Source: Nymphaea colorata | Lineage: Eukaryota; Streptophyta; Magnoliopsida; Nymphaeales; Nymphaeaceae | DNA length: 64,000 nt | Direction: 5' to 3' | Assembly (NCBI RefSeq): GCF_008831285.2 | Contig: NC_045143.1 | Location: 2,861,503 to 2,925,502, forward strand | Shown: in pieces, positions 35,901 to 46,953 of the stretch | How positions within the stretch are numbered: the first letter of the stretch is position 1 | Layout of the letters: each line of letters begins with the position of its first letter | The notes under the pieces: model-generated | What the model was told of the DNA's origin: nothing | Seen by the model: the letters and a program-made list of their open reading frames with translations, nothing else | The model's database searches: none | Position numbers and translations under genes: made by a program

Positions 35901-38900
35901 AAGGAGAACATACCATATTGATCACAGTGACCTGCCAACATGACTCCCACATCAAAGATCAAATTTCCAAGAGATTTGAATGCTTCATATACGAAAAGGA
36001 CATAGATGACCAATTTATTAGAAGTAATAACAAAAACAAAAATGAATCGTTCTTATATACCTCACCTAAACAACTATTTAAATCAACCCTTGACCACTGA
36101 ACAATCTGGAAAAGGGAAAAAGTATAATTAATACACACACACAACCGAAAGAAGGTATTTTATCCTTTCTTAATTTTTCTTTTCAATCAGACTTTTATGG
36201 CACATTTAAGGTGGAAAGTTCAATAAGTATCAGTGTAAGGTATAAAGTCAGAATCAGAACTTTATTGGAATATCATAGGCCAAGTCTGTAATCCATCTAA
36301 AGAATGATTTATTATTCAAGTAGTTAAATCTGATATGAGGAGACGAGATCTGAAGTCCCTCGTACATTATAATCACACACACCCTCACAGTCTGTGAGTT
36401 CCACTACCATGTTATTCAAGTTTGTGAGACAAATAGACAACAAACAACTAAACAAATCCTATATCAATGGAATTTCTCTTTACCATTTTCTGACATTTGA
36501 TCTTGAAAGTGACAATAGGAAATAAAAAGAAGTTCTCTATATATTCACATAGTCTTCTTTATTGTTAGTTTTCTTTATTGTTTTGGTTATAATACTATAC
36601 TTTTGGTTTGTCAATAATTTAACAAAACGATGCCATAATTAGGTTCCAATTCTTGGTGACAATATGAGATGTTACAGGAGCTCTACCTTTCTCTAGAAAT
36701 CTGCTTTGTTATTTATCAGTAAGGAAGGACAAACCGCCGCCTATTTGCAATGAGCCAAATCTTTACTTGTTTTTCACGATCTAGAAATTAAAAGAACTAA
36801 GAAACAGAAAAATTATACTTACCAAACTCAAGTTCCGGCAAATCATTCCTAGGCCATATATTTGGTCGACAATAAGATGGATATCTAAAAAAGATAGACA
36901 GAGATAATGACAAATAACAGAAAAGCAGCATAATAAAGCAAGTGATGGAAAGAAGCAGTAAAGCAAAAGCATAGAACCCCCCCCCCCCCCCCCTCCCAAA
37001 AAAAAGGAAAAAGAAAAAAAGAATATGATGTGTTTTACATGAACAACTGTATTCCTATAAGGAACTAGGGTTGATATGTTGGTCTTTAGTTTTCTATCAT
37101 CAGTTGTTTAGGGGACATGAAATCATGTGTGAGCAAATCGATAGGGTCGTCTCAACAATAAAAGACTAATGTTTAACATTACACAAGAAAGCACTCAGTG
37201 GTCAATTTAAGGATTTGTGCTACTCAAAAATTGAATTTCATAATTGTCTATTTGAAAGAAGAATAGCAACGATGGCACTGTCCATTTCCAAAGGATTACT
37301 CAGGAAGGTTAATGGTTGATACCATCCCTCCACATGGCAGTTTTTATAAAAGAGGAGAAATTTTTAGCAATATCTTTATAGAAGTATATATAGTTCTGTA
37401 ACAACCTTTGCAGAAGAGAGGCCTCAGCTGAAGGAACATCAATAATTGGATTTGCATAGAAAGATCCTTTAAGCATATCTGCAAAAGAAGAAGAAAATGC
37501 AATATGGAAGAGGATTTAGGATTCCAGAAAATGGTTGCATAGTAAAGTTAATCCCTTTGTAGACTTGTGCTCACACTCTTAGTCTTAGATTCTTGGGAAA
37601 AAAGAATTTGTATATGTAGAGGGAATTCATAAAGAGAAAAATGAAAAGGGTAAACTCCAATTTCTGCTTTGACATCTAGGATGTTTAGAACCCTATAAAA
37701 CAATGTTTGAAGTTTATCAATGTAAACTAGAAACTGACATACCCAGTTTTCCAGACTCAACCTTCTCTTTCCCATGACTCCATCCAAAATTGTACCTAAA
37801 ACATGACATGTCATGGCCAGCTTAAACATTCTTAAGTACCGGCTCCGAAAGACATGCTTTTCATTCTCAAAGATAACCACAAAAGAAGTACAAAACTAAT
37901 TCATATATCAGCAGAGAAAGATGTTAATTGTAACCAACATGAAAAAGAACAACTATCCCAAAAATGGCTGAAAAAATGATGAAAATTCTAAATACACCTA
38001 GTCATGCTTCTTTACAATGCTGATGAAAAGCCCTCCTGTTAAGCATGCGCCTGAAACCGTCTAATATATAGCATTTGTTCTTCCACAAAGTATATGAACA
38101 ATGTCAGGAACAAAATATTTTGACCAAAAAACATCTCATAGAAAATTTACCTTTTCTTCACTACAATTTTTTCTCAAAAAGTGCTGGGGAAAGAACAGAA
38201 CACATATACCAAAATTCATCTAGACCTGTTGACCATGGCTTATAATGACAACAAGCATTGATAGCTTAATTGTCTCTCAGTTCTATCTCTGATTTTTGTG
38301 TGATGATTTTAAATGAGGGGAGACTTCAGAAGAGCATTTTATGGGAAAAGGTAGAGTGAACATTTACAATGCAGAGACTTGATCAGGAGCAACGATCTAC
38401 ACATTGAAATGTTCAACACTTTTTTCACTTTTCACAAGTGTTGCCGATTCATAAAAATTTTTGTGGAGGGTTCCCAACACAACAATCACTAGATATCCGT
38501 ACTCTCTTAACTTCTAGTAGCAGTTCTTTCCTTGGCGGTCAACTAATCAAGCCTACATGTCTGCAATGGTCCAAGAAACCAAGAACCAAAAGTATTATTA
38601 AAAAGTTTACCGACTATCAGGGTCTTCAAGCTTCTCTTTGACCTCTTCTGGTAAAGATGCTAATCTGAAAACAGTAGGAATAATCAAAGGCTAGTATTCC
38701 ACAAAGGCCCATCATTCACGCCCAGCTAAGGAGGAACTGCATACCTAACTGAAAGATGTAACAGGTTTCTTCGTAGTACGTCAAGTTGAGGAACCTTTAG
38801 AGGCAGAGAAGAGAAAGTTATACCCAATAACAGGCCATGTCTTTTGCAGCATCAAGCAGATACAACATAGAGCACCAATTATTGCGAACAAGAATATAAA

Positions 38901-39639
38901 TGCTAGTAAAGGCTGGCTCTCCACATGGATCATCCAAGCGTGGTTTTTATGTATATGCCCACTTGCAGAAGACAATTGCAAATTCCTATTGAAACTCAGG
39001 CATGATTGATAGCCTAAAGTCCTTTACTGCTTAAAGCTATAGACTTGTAAGTATTTGCTTATAGATTAACCAAAATGTGCTTACGTAAGCGGATAACCAC
39101 TTGCAAAAGGAAACTGCAAGTTTCGTATTAAACTCGGGTATAATTCATACCCTAAAGTTCTTTACAGGTTATATATAAAGCTTTCAACCTCTAAGTACTT
39201 GCTTATAGTTTTTGTCCCTTATGCGGGAGAAGCAATGCAAAGCTACATTATTTCTCAAATAAATTGGCTCTCAAGTAGAGCCTGTATTTAGAATGAAAGG
39301 AATTCCAAAATGGATCAGTTTAGGATGGTTTTCCAAGCACACAAAAGCAAGTCCACAGAAACGCGTACACCAGTGACGACAACGATTCCCAGCCCGTCGC
39401 GTCCGAATCCATCTTCAATCTTCCTCGACAGATCCACGCCCTCGCTCTGAACTCGGCCCAGCCCAAGAAAACAAAGAAAACAATTACGACTAAGATCATC
39501 CAAAGAAAAGGAAAACAGTAAAACAAGGAAAACCCAATCGATTCTCCCTTACCCGAAGTTCATCATAGGAGATGGTGACGGGCTTGACGACCTGAGGATC
39601 GGTCTCCGGCAGAGAAATCAACCCCTTGCAGGAAGACAT
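29968..39639 (-). CDS. 2-oxoglutarate/Fe(II) oxygenase-like protein, 364 aa, 15 exons
   Basis: Predicted soluble dioxygenase of the isopenicillin-N-synthase-like fold; the substrate is unknown. Exons on the minus strand: 39639-39553, 39446-39369, 38794-38745, 38664-38611, 37795-37743, 37478-37406, 36884-36823, 35982-35914, 35775-35670, 34828-34758, 33694-33594, 31736-31641, 30793-30726, 30185-30140 and 30048-29968. All junctions are GT-AG and the phases close. Landmarks are GFGRDGLGIVVV (N-terminal DIOX-like part), YNFGWSHGKE, GSFYANP, SRCHKGRLLYYFP, the iron ligands H227 and D229 in WCGWHTDHGSLTG, H297 in LCATPHCV, and R312/T314 in SRATFALFMQP, which corresponds to the usual RxS 2-oxoglutarate-binding pair. 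The end, CLTFGEYSEKLLNKYYH, is typical of this plant subfamily. An in-frame ATG lies 14 codons upstream; the chosen ATG sits in the better context gccgccATG. The gene looks intact. Long introns (up to about 1.95 kb) hold several local duplications. Confidence 0.93.
30394..30644. repeat. 127-bp tandem duplication in oxygenase intron
   Basis: The copies 30394-30520 and 30521-30644 share tatacaaataccagggaaca, cagcaactgtacccttccta, gatagcacagattaacaaga and tggaagacaattgct. They lie between exons 13 and 14 of the oxygenase gene. Confidence 0.92.
36978..36992. repeat. C homopolymer
   Basis: A run of about 15 C beside an A-rich tract, within an intron. It is a likely spot for length variation or sequencing error. 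Confidence 0.9.
38959..39208. repeat. Diverged direct duplication of about 110 bp in oxygenase intron 2
   Basis: 38959-39064 and 39097-39208 share ccacttgca, cctaaagt-ctttac, aagct and taagta-ttgcttatag in the same order with many substitutions. It is an older duplication than the one at 30.4 kb. Confidence 0.7.
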
Positions 39640-40298
39640 GGCGGCAATCCCTCTCTTTCTTTCCCAGAAAAGGGCGCGCAAGTCGAACGCGGGTGCTTTG
39701 AGATATTGAATTGTAGAACGGACTGGGATTTAGAACTCGGACCCACAAATGAGTGCTGTAACGGTACGTCAGAGATTTTCTTTTTTTTTTTTTCCTTTCG
39801 ACCTGCATTTCTATTTATAATTTTAAAAAGCGCACTGATGTTTTCATAAATTTTTTAATAAGAAAGTAGTAAAATTGCTTTGCTTCATCTAATAAAAAAG
39901 AAAGAAACCAAGAACAGGAAAAAAAAAACTGGAGAAGGGAGATAGAAGACCACAAAGGAAAGAAGTGGGTTGCGCTAGGAAAGGCGATGCAGGTTCAACG
40001 TTTTCCATTTTATATTAGAAACCACAAGAAAGACGAACAGTATTCTTCCTCCTTTCTGTAACATTTTTTCCGTAAGATAAACAAAAGTCCAATGGAGTTG
40101 CTTGTTATTATCAGAAAGTTATAAGGAAGGTAATTTTAGACCCGCCTTTTCCCGCCAGTATTGTTATTTGACCAATACTAAGATACGCTTCTTTGTAAAA
40201 TTTATAAAGAAAACCTAACTTTTAGTATATTAACGAACTATATATTTAACATTTGAACATGAGTGAAACAGAAGAAAATAAAAGTAGATTTATGTGTA
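39640..40298. other. 5' flank of the oxygenase gene
   Basis: Upstream region of the minus-strand oxygenase gene, probably including its 5' UTR and promoter. No clear TATA box was identified. It holds a T-run at 39780-39793 and is otherwise AT-rich. Confidence 0.45.
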
Positions 40299-40398
40299 TT
40301 TTTTTTTTTTAACCAGAACCTTTCTTTATCGGTGCGTGCCATTCTTATACAGGGCCATGCTAATCTTCTCTGTGTCATTCCAATGTTATTGGATGACC
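40299..40398 (-). pseudogene. U6: U6 snRNA retropseudogene with poly(A) tail
   Basis: The minus strand contains acagagaagattagcatggc and ggcacgcac, diagnostic of U6, preceded by catccaataacattggaa and followed by gataaagaaa. Compared with plant U6 it has scattered substitutions and a changed ctgtataag where U6 has ctgcgcaag. At the 3' end U6 genes have a T run, but here the minus strand has 12 A (the plus strand has T at 40299-40310). That indicates insertion of a polyadenylated or template-switched RNA copy. The 5' stem is largely lost. No clear target-site duplication was seen. It is not expected to be functional. Confidence 0.85.
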
Positions 40399-42018
40399 TT
40401 TTAACTAAAATCTTAAGATATACAAAGAAGGTGTTCGATGAAAAGCAAATTGCTTTCATATAACACATGTATTCGTAAATACATAATCCAATAACCCAAT
40501 AATGCTATAATTTTTATATTGGGAAAATACAATATAATTATAGATGTCATTCTTAGATTCAACAATTGAGTGCCAATCACATTATATTTCCTGAAACAAA
40601 AATGTAGTGGACTCTCTTAAAACATGTATTATGAGAATGTGTGTTAAAAAAAAAAAATCATCGTTTTTTTTATCAAGCACCTTCATAATTCAGGACAAAC
40701 TTCTTTTGCCCCTCAATTAAAATTTTGATTGTGTGTTTCTGACTCGAATTTCTGGCTAAACAAAGATTTTGCAGACATGGAGAATTAAAAACAAAAAAGA
40801 AAGAAGATAAACGAGATTGGTGGTTAAGGAATATGGAATTTTGAAATTTGAGGACACCATGATAGAAAGATCAGTCACTAATGGGTTTGGTTGATTGGGA
40901 CGTGGAATTATTTTAGAATTGTATCGTGTCACGGCATCCTGCCTGTTTAATCGTCTAGATTGATCATCTTTGTTGGCGTATGTGATCGCATGTGTTGCCC
41001 TGCGAAGCCAGAAATTTTGGTGAATGGCACAAAAAATCTATAATTTAATACTTGGTATCTTTTTTTTTTTTGGTTTTCTTTTTAATTCTTATGATTAAAG
41101 ACATAGCTTCAGAATTGGAATTTTACATTTGTCAACTTACTCGGTTCATGAAATTTTGTCTATAGGCGCCAAAAGCCTTGGTTCATTTTTGTTGTCAAAG
41201 AACTTGGAGGAATTGAAAGCTACACGCTCTTCTTAATCATGCTAAACATTCTCATGTATAGGTCTTTGAGATTCAAACGATTGAAAAGAGTTCGAAACCT
41301 TTAGTTTAAAAATTTGTAGACGTTTAACTTTGTCGTTAGACAGATGACCAACTTATAACTTGGATCACATTTCTATAAGAAAAAAGTAAATTGCTGAATA
41401 GGTGCCCACGATGAAACATGATGAAGAAAAGGTGTGTTCTTCATAATAAATAAAAAAAAAATACTTGTTTGAATAACTACAGTTATTGAAAACTCATCCT
41501 GCTCATCCATAACTAGAGTTAGTGAAAACTCTCTTGGTGGTGTGCCGTGTGCTTATCAAATTTTGCAGTTAGGGCGACCTTGACTCGAGGAAATTCTTGG
41601 TTTCGAGTGATGAATGTGGGCGATTATTTGAGTCAAGTCACCGACTACACGACAAGTTTTCAAGAACACAGAGTTCCCGAATTGTTCAACTTCTTCCTAC
41701 AGAGGGGAAAAAATGTCTGAACTGAATGGACGGGCTTGATTTTGTGGGGAAGTTGTCCAAGAAAAAAAAAATATACAGACTGAACCCTTGGGTCTTTTAT
41801 TAAATAAAATAGACTTGGCTACATCTTTTTTCGGTTAGCATTTTTATGATTTAAAGACGACATGTCCAAGGATCAAAGTAAAATCTTAATATTGAATAAA
41901 TATTTTAATCGATGCTTACATAAACATGAGAGAGTGAGAGAGGGAATCTACAAAACGGGGAAATATATTAAACAAAAATAAAATGACAGCAGTACTGGGT
42001 AAAAATAGCCAACAAAAT

Positions 42019-42051
<33 letters not shown>

Positions 42052-43247
42052 ACCATAACTATATTTAGTAAGAGTTGCAGAAAGTTCTGAATTGAAGATT
42101 TTGACAAATTTTCAAGGGGTTATAAATTGGTGTTTCACGCTTCAGTTGTTTTAATTTGTACCCCTTTTAAGATGCGAATAGAAGCTAACAAGAAGAACGT
42201 TAGAATCTACCGCACCGAGCTGTCCCTTTTTTTTATTAAAATTCAAAGCATATCAAAAGATTGTTCTTTCTTAAGATTCAGAGAATACCAAAAGATTCTG
42301 CAATATTAAAACACTTAAACGTTCTACATTATTAAAGACGTACCTAACCTTTTCATAACTGATTCAAAAGGTCCATAGGTTTCTTTTCAACCATCAAATT
42401 AGAGAAAAATTTACGACTTTTCCATCGGAAAAGTACCTAACACACCTAATACTTGAAGAACCTCAAAAGTTCACCTAAAAGCTTTGGTGATATCTAACTG
42501 CCAAACGTTAATAAGCAAATGCACATGACCAATTCAAGTACAGCTAAAATGACACAGGGTTAGGTAGAATCCTACGTGGGCGATGTCTCTAGTATCAAAT
42601 TCAGATTCCCTAAGGTTTTATATTCAGACAACTGAAGGTTAGGATCTCTCACATTAGTTTAAAACAAAAATGCAAACATAAACCTTGTTCAAGTTATTGG
42701 CATTTGGCGAAATCCTTCTAATGCATTTTCTTGATCACAGGCTGTAAACCTACAAATTCGACTTATACCCAAGTGAATCTAACTATGGTTGCCCGTTTAA
42801 CAGAGATCACGCTTCAATGCCAGCTTCTTTCGGCCAAAAATACGTTTGGGAACCGTTTATAACCTTCCAAAGATACAATTTTTTAGCTCATCTACATCAA
42901 ATAAACTGGCGTTTGAATAATTCAAATTGATCACCGCTGGAATTATTTAATTGGAAGATATGAGCAGTTGAAGAGACAGCATGTGCACGGTGCAAGAATA
43001 CTGCAAAGACAGAAGATGACTAGCTGTGCTTTTATACTTTCTCAAGTTGAAAACTTTAGATTATTCTTTAAAAAGAAAAATACAACGACAAAATTTTACA
43101 GAGAGGAGTAATACAATACAATGACAAAATTTTACAGAGAGGAGTAATACAGCTTGCAATCATACATGGCGATTACAATTGCAAAGAAAAGAATTGATGA
43201 ATGATGAATCAATGTGGAAAAGAATCGTTGGTTACTTTTTTTTTGTT
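40399..43247. other. Intergenic, no supported gene
   Basis: AT-rich with short microsatellites, including GA at about 42027-42051. A 36-bp tandem duplication lies at 43082-43150. No genes were recognised. Confidence 0.5.
43082..43150. repeat. 36-bp tandem duplication
   Basis: acaacgacaaaattttacag with agaggagtaatac recurs 36 bp later with one substitution, in the 3' flank of the glycosyltransferase gene. Confidence 0.9.
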
Positions 43248-46200
43248 CTAATCGACCTTCATGCATTTCTTGAGAACCTCGGCGATTTTCTGGTACATAT
43301 GGTTCTTTAGGAATAACCTCTGTACCTTCTCTCTTCCTTTAGCCCCCATTGCTTCCCTCGCAGAGGGGTTGTATGACAAAAACTCAAGATTGTCAGCCAG
43401 GGTTTGCACTCCTTTCTGTCCCAGAGGGTGTAGCAGGCCGGTGATGTTATGTTCCACAATTTCCCGAGTGCCTCCTGCATCTGTTCCAAGGATCTGCAGT
43501 ATCAACACCAAACTTAGAAAAACCAGAAATCACTCTCTCTCACTCTCTCTGTGTGTGTGTGTGTGTAAAGTTATTTCACTTTCCTATGGAAAGACTCCAG
43601 AGCCAGGACATTTTCCTTGTGAGAATTGAGAGTGAGCCGACCACCAAGCATTACGGTACAGAAACAACACCATGGAAAAAAAAAGAAAATAGAATGACAG
43701 GCTTGAGCCATCCAGGGTCTTGAACTTTTGACCTATTGCACTTATATTCCCGAGGTTATAAGTTATTAACATACTGAATACAACGTCAATCACAAAGTCA
43801 TATATGCAAAATGCTTAGGCAATATTCAAGTCCAATTACCGGAAGCCCAAAAGCCATTGCTTCAATAGTTACTCGTCCAAATGTTTCTCCAAGTCCCTGC
43901 AAGCCAACTTGCTGTTAACCGTCAAATGTTTTCAAGGACGAGACAAAATAGTAAATTGCAGATGCAAGTAGCTTTCCAGAAATAGGAACATAGGCATGTG
44001 GGTTATGCCCACGTACCAATACTGGTATGGTGATATGTAAGAAAAAAATGTGGGCTTTTCCGAAATTTCTTCAATACAGAAGCACTTTTAAATGAGATTT
44101 TTCTGATTGCTCAGATCTGTCTCTCTGTTTCTCTTTAAAATTGCAACCATGATTCACAGCAACCAACTCAGGTTTTCTCTTGTTCTGCATTTCATCTGCA
44201 TTGGGCCAGTTTTCAGCATGGTTCTGCTCAGATTCACGGCTGAAAATCATGAAGACAATATTCTCACAGTTATGGCAGCCACACCTTCAGCTCTGGATAC
44301 GTTATCACAAATCCCAAAGCAGTTGGATGGAGCTCTTTAATTCTACAAAGCTCTGTGTAGACAAAAGCCTATTCTGCAATAATGAATGACGATGACCAAG
44401 TGGTCCATACACATTGTAGAGATGGGTTCAAATAACAATGATCACTAGAACATTCGTCGGGCTTCTTGAAAAATTGGATGACTAACAAAAACCACTACTT
44501 TTGACAATACCAAGATTTGGTGATAGAAATAATACTGCCCGGTTCCTAAAGAAAAAAACCTAGCTCTTCAGAGCATGCTCATTGAGATGAAAGAGTAACC
44601 TGTAGAGGCAGCAACCACTGTTTACCAGCACTCAACTAGAAAATTTTAACTTGAGAAGCAGCTATGAAGAGATCAGCAAGTTACCTGAGCATTGATGACA
44701 TATGCATCTCCAGCAGCATAAAGTGAGGCAACATGTGTAGTAGTTGGAGTCCATAACATAGCTTTTGCTAACTCTGGGTGTTGAGATAAATACCTAATAA
44801 TGGATTTTACGTAGACTACTTTATTACTTTTGCATCCAATTGAGCCAATTAGAACTTTCAGAGCAGCGGTCCTCTTTTCCATATGCAAGGACAGTGTTTG
44901 CTTGTTCTGGTGATTCCTGTCATGACTTAGATGACTTCTACGGAAGAAATTATGTGACAAGCTTGAATTTTGACCAGGGTTTTCTTTTCCAGCCCACCTA
45001 GGTCTCATAGATATATCTGATGACCGGTTGTGTTCAAATGATAGAAAAGGAACCCTTAAAATTTTTCTTTTACCAATATGAAGATGATGATTGCTGCCAG
45101 TGTGGGTGGAGAACTTTCTTCCTCCTGTGGAATTATTTTCTTTGTCATCCGTTCTGGATAACTTACTTGACAATAGAGCAGCTGAATGAAGAAGCAAAAA
45201 CTGGCCTTTTCCAGGATTGATGCTACTCAGTGTCATCACAAGCATATCATTATCACTTATTCCTAGTTCTCTTCTAATAGCATCTCTAAGTAGTTTCCTT
45301 TTCTCCAACATCTTTTCAACAGTAAATGAAGGACTATTTAATGAGGAAGGAATTCCAGCTGCAAAGGCCAGTTCATCATTAACAGAAAGGGGAACCAGTG
45401 CAGGTGAGTGTTTCAGCTCAATGTTCTCTTCTTTGCACCATGAAAGCCACTGCTTGGACTGAGATTCTGATAGGAACATTAGCATCTTTACTTTTGGAAG
45501 CACATGCTTTGAGCGTTCAAAATAAGGTCTTCTGTTCTCCATGATCCACCAGATTATTTGACTCCAGCTATTCTTATAGTGCAAAAGATACTGCTCTGGA
45601 AAGAAGAAAAAAAGAAGAAGGACCAATTAAAAGTGCCAGACTTCTTTGTGCAACAGCATTATCTTACAAAAAATGATGCCTTTAAACCTACATATACAGG
45701 TTTCTTCGCAGCCATTAGCTAAATTAGATCCAATACGAAAGAAAAGAAGACGTTGATGAAAAGTTAGCTCACAAGTGAATGTCTAAATTAGACAAACCCA
45801 GTAATTTAGGGATAACTGAAATTTAGGCAAGAAAATTAGATTTTAATTATGAATAAAAAATTAAAATTTCATGAAGCACGTAAAACATACCAATCCAGGA
45901 GGCACATACGGCTGAACCTGCAATCACAAAATCTGCCTTTGATGCAGCCTTGTAGCTGCGATCTGCCTTATCCATCAGCACTTTGATGCCACGCCTTGAG
46001 AGGACTCCCATTAGCCCCCCCTTCTTGCTCAGAGCTACTGCAGACACGGTTCCTCCACAGCTTAAAAGTTCACTAGCAAGTTCCATCATTGAAATCGGAG
46101 CTCCTGTTGTTGAAAGCTCATGAAATATCAAAATGACAGACCTACCCTGTACAGATTGAGCAAACAAGCTTGTCCTGTCACATGTACCAGATCTCTTTCC

Positions 46201-46953
46201 TGGATTCCATTCCAAAACGCTGTCTTCTATTGTACCAAAAGGACCAATAATGGGTCCATAGGAAGTATTTCTTACTGGTGTCCCGTACCTCGTATACGTA
46301 ATATTAGTATTGCTTGTTTGTGTCCCTTCATTTAACTCTCTGCTTTCGCTCACTATGTCATTACTATTCCTATTGCCTTGAAAAGTAGGGGCTTTCTTCA
46401 CCTTCTTCTTAGCTGACCGCCGGCGCTTTGTCCTTGGAATGGCTGGTTTTTCATTGCTTGACACATTAATAGAAATTTTATTTGGATCCGTTATTGAACC
46501 ACCTTCTTTCAGGGAGTCCTTCTGGTTCTTTTCTGCATCACCTCTCCCTCCGGCAAATGAATTGTTGATGTGACCATCTATGTCATGTTCAGAAAAAGTT
46601 TTGACTTTGTAACCAGGGAAGTCCTTATTTTCCTGATGAGCCCATTTTGATTGAATGTGAAATCCCACATAGCTCCAAACAGCAATCATCACCAGCCAAG
46701 GCAAAAGCCGCTTGCCTCTGACCCATCTAAGAGGAGCTGCACGAATTTTGGGATCTTTACGGGGTGTTCTACTCGAATGAGATCGGCGATATGAAGGAGA
46801 ATGCCTAGGGGTCAGTCTGCCTGAAGAAGTAGCTGTAAGACTTGGGTTCAGTCTCAATGGAGCAAGTTTTACCGCATTTACCCATGAAGCACCTTCATCA
46901 ACAGCTTCCTCCATCAGCCCTTTCAAATTAGGGCGACCAGAACTTGAGAACAT
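43248..46953 (-). CDS. GT4-family glycosyltransferase, type II membrane protein, 758 aa
   Basis: Predicted retaining glycosyltransferase of the GT4 (GT-B fold) type, probably in the Golgi; donor and acceptor are unknown. Coding exons on the minus strand: 46953-45891, 45595-44685, 43896-43840 and 43493-43248, all GT-AG with phases closing. Residues 1-80 are basic and Ser/Arg-rich (cytosolic); 83-100 form one membrane anchor (LLPWLVMIAVWSYVGFHI). A low-complexity stem follows. The N-terminal Rossmann part includes ILIFHELSTTGAPISMMELA and DFVIAGSAVCASWI. Then come IIWWIMENRRPYF, LVMTLSSINPGKGQ and a long polar insertion. The C-terminal donor domain has GLGETFGRVTIEAMAFGLP with the E-x7-E pair E662/E670, and GTDAGGTREIVEHNITGLLH. 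It matches a plant family annotated only as UDP-glycosyltransferase-like. The gene looks intact. Confidence 0.93.
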
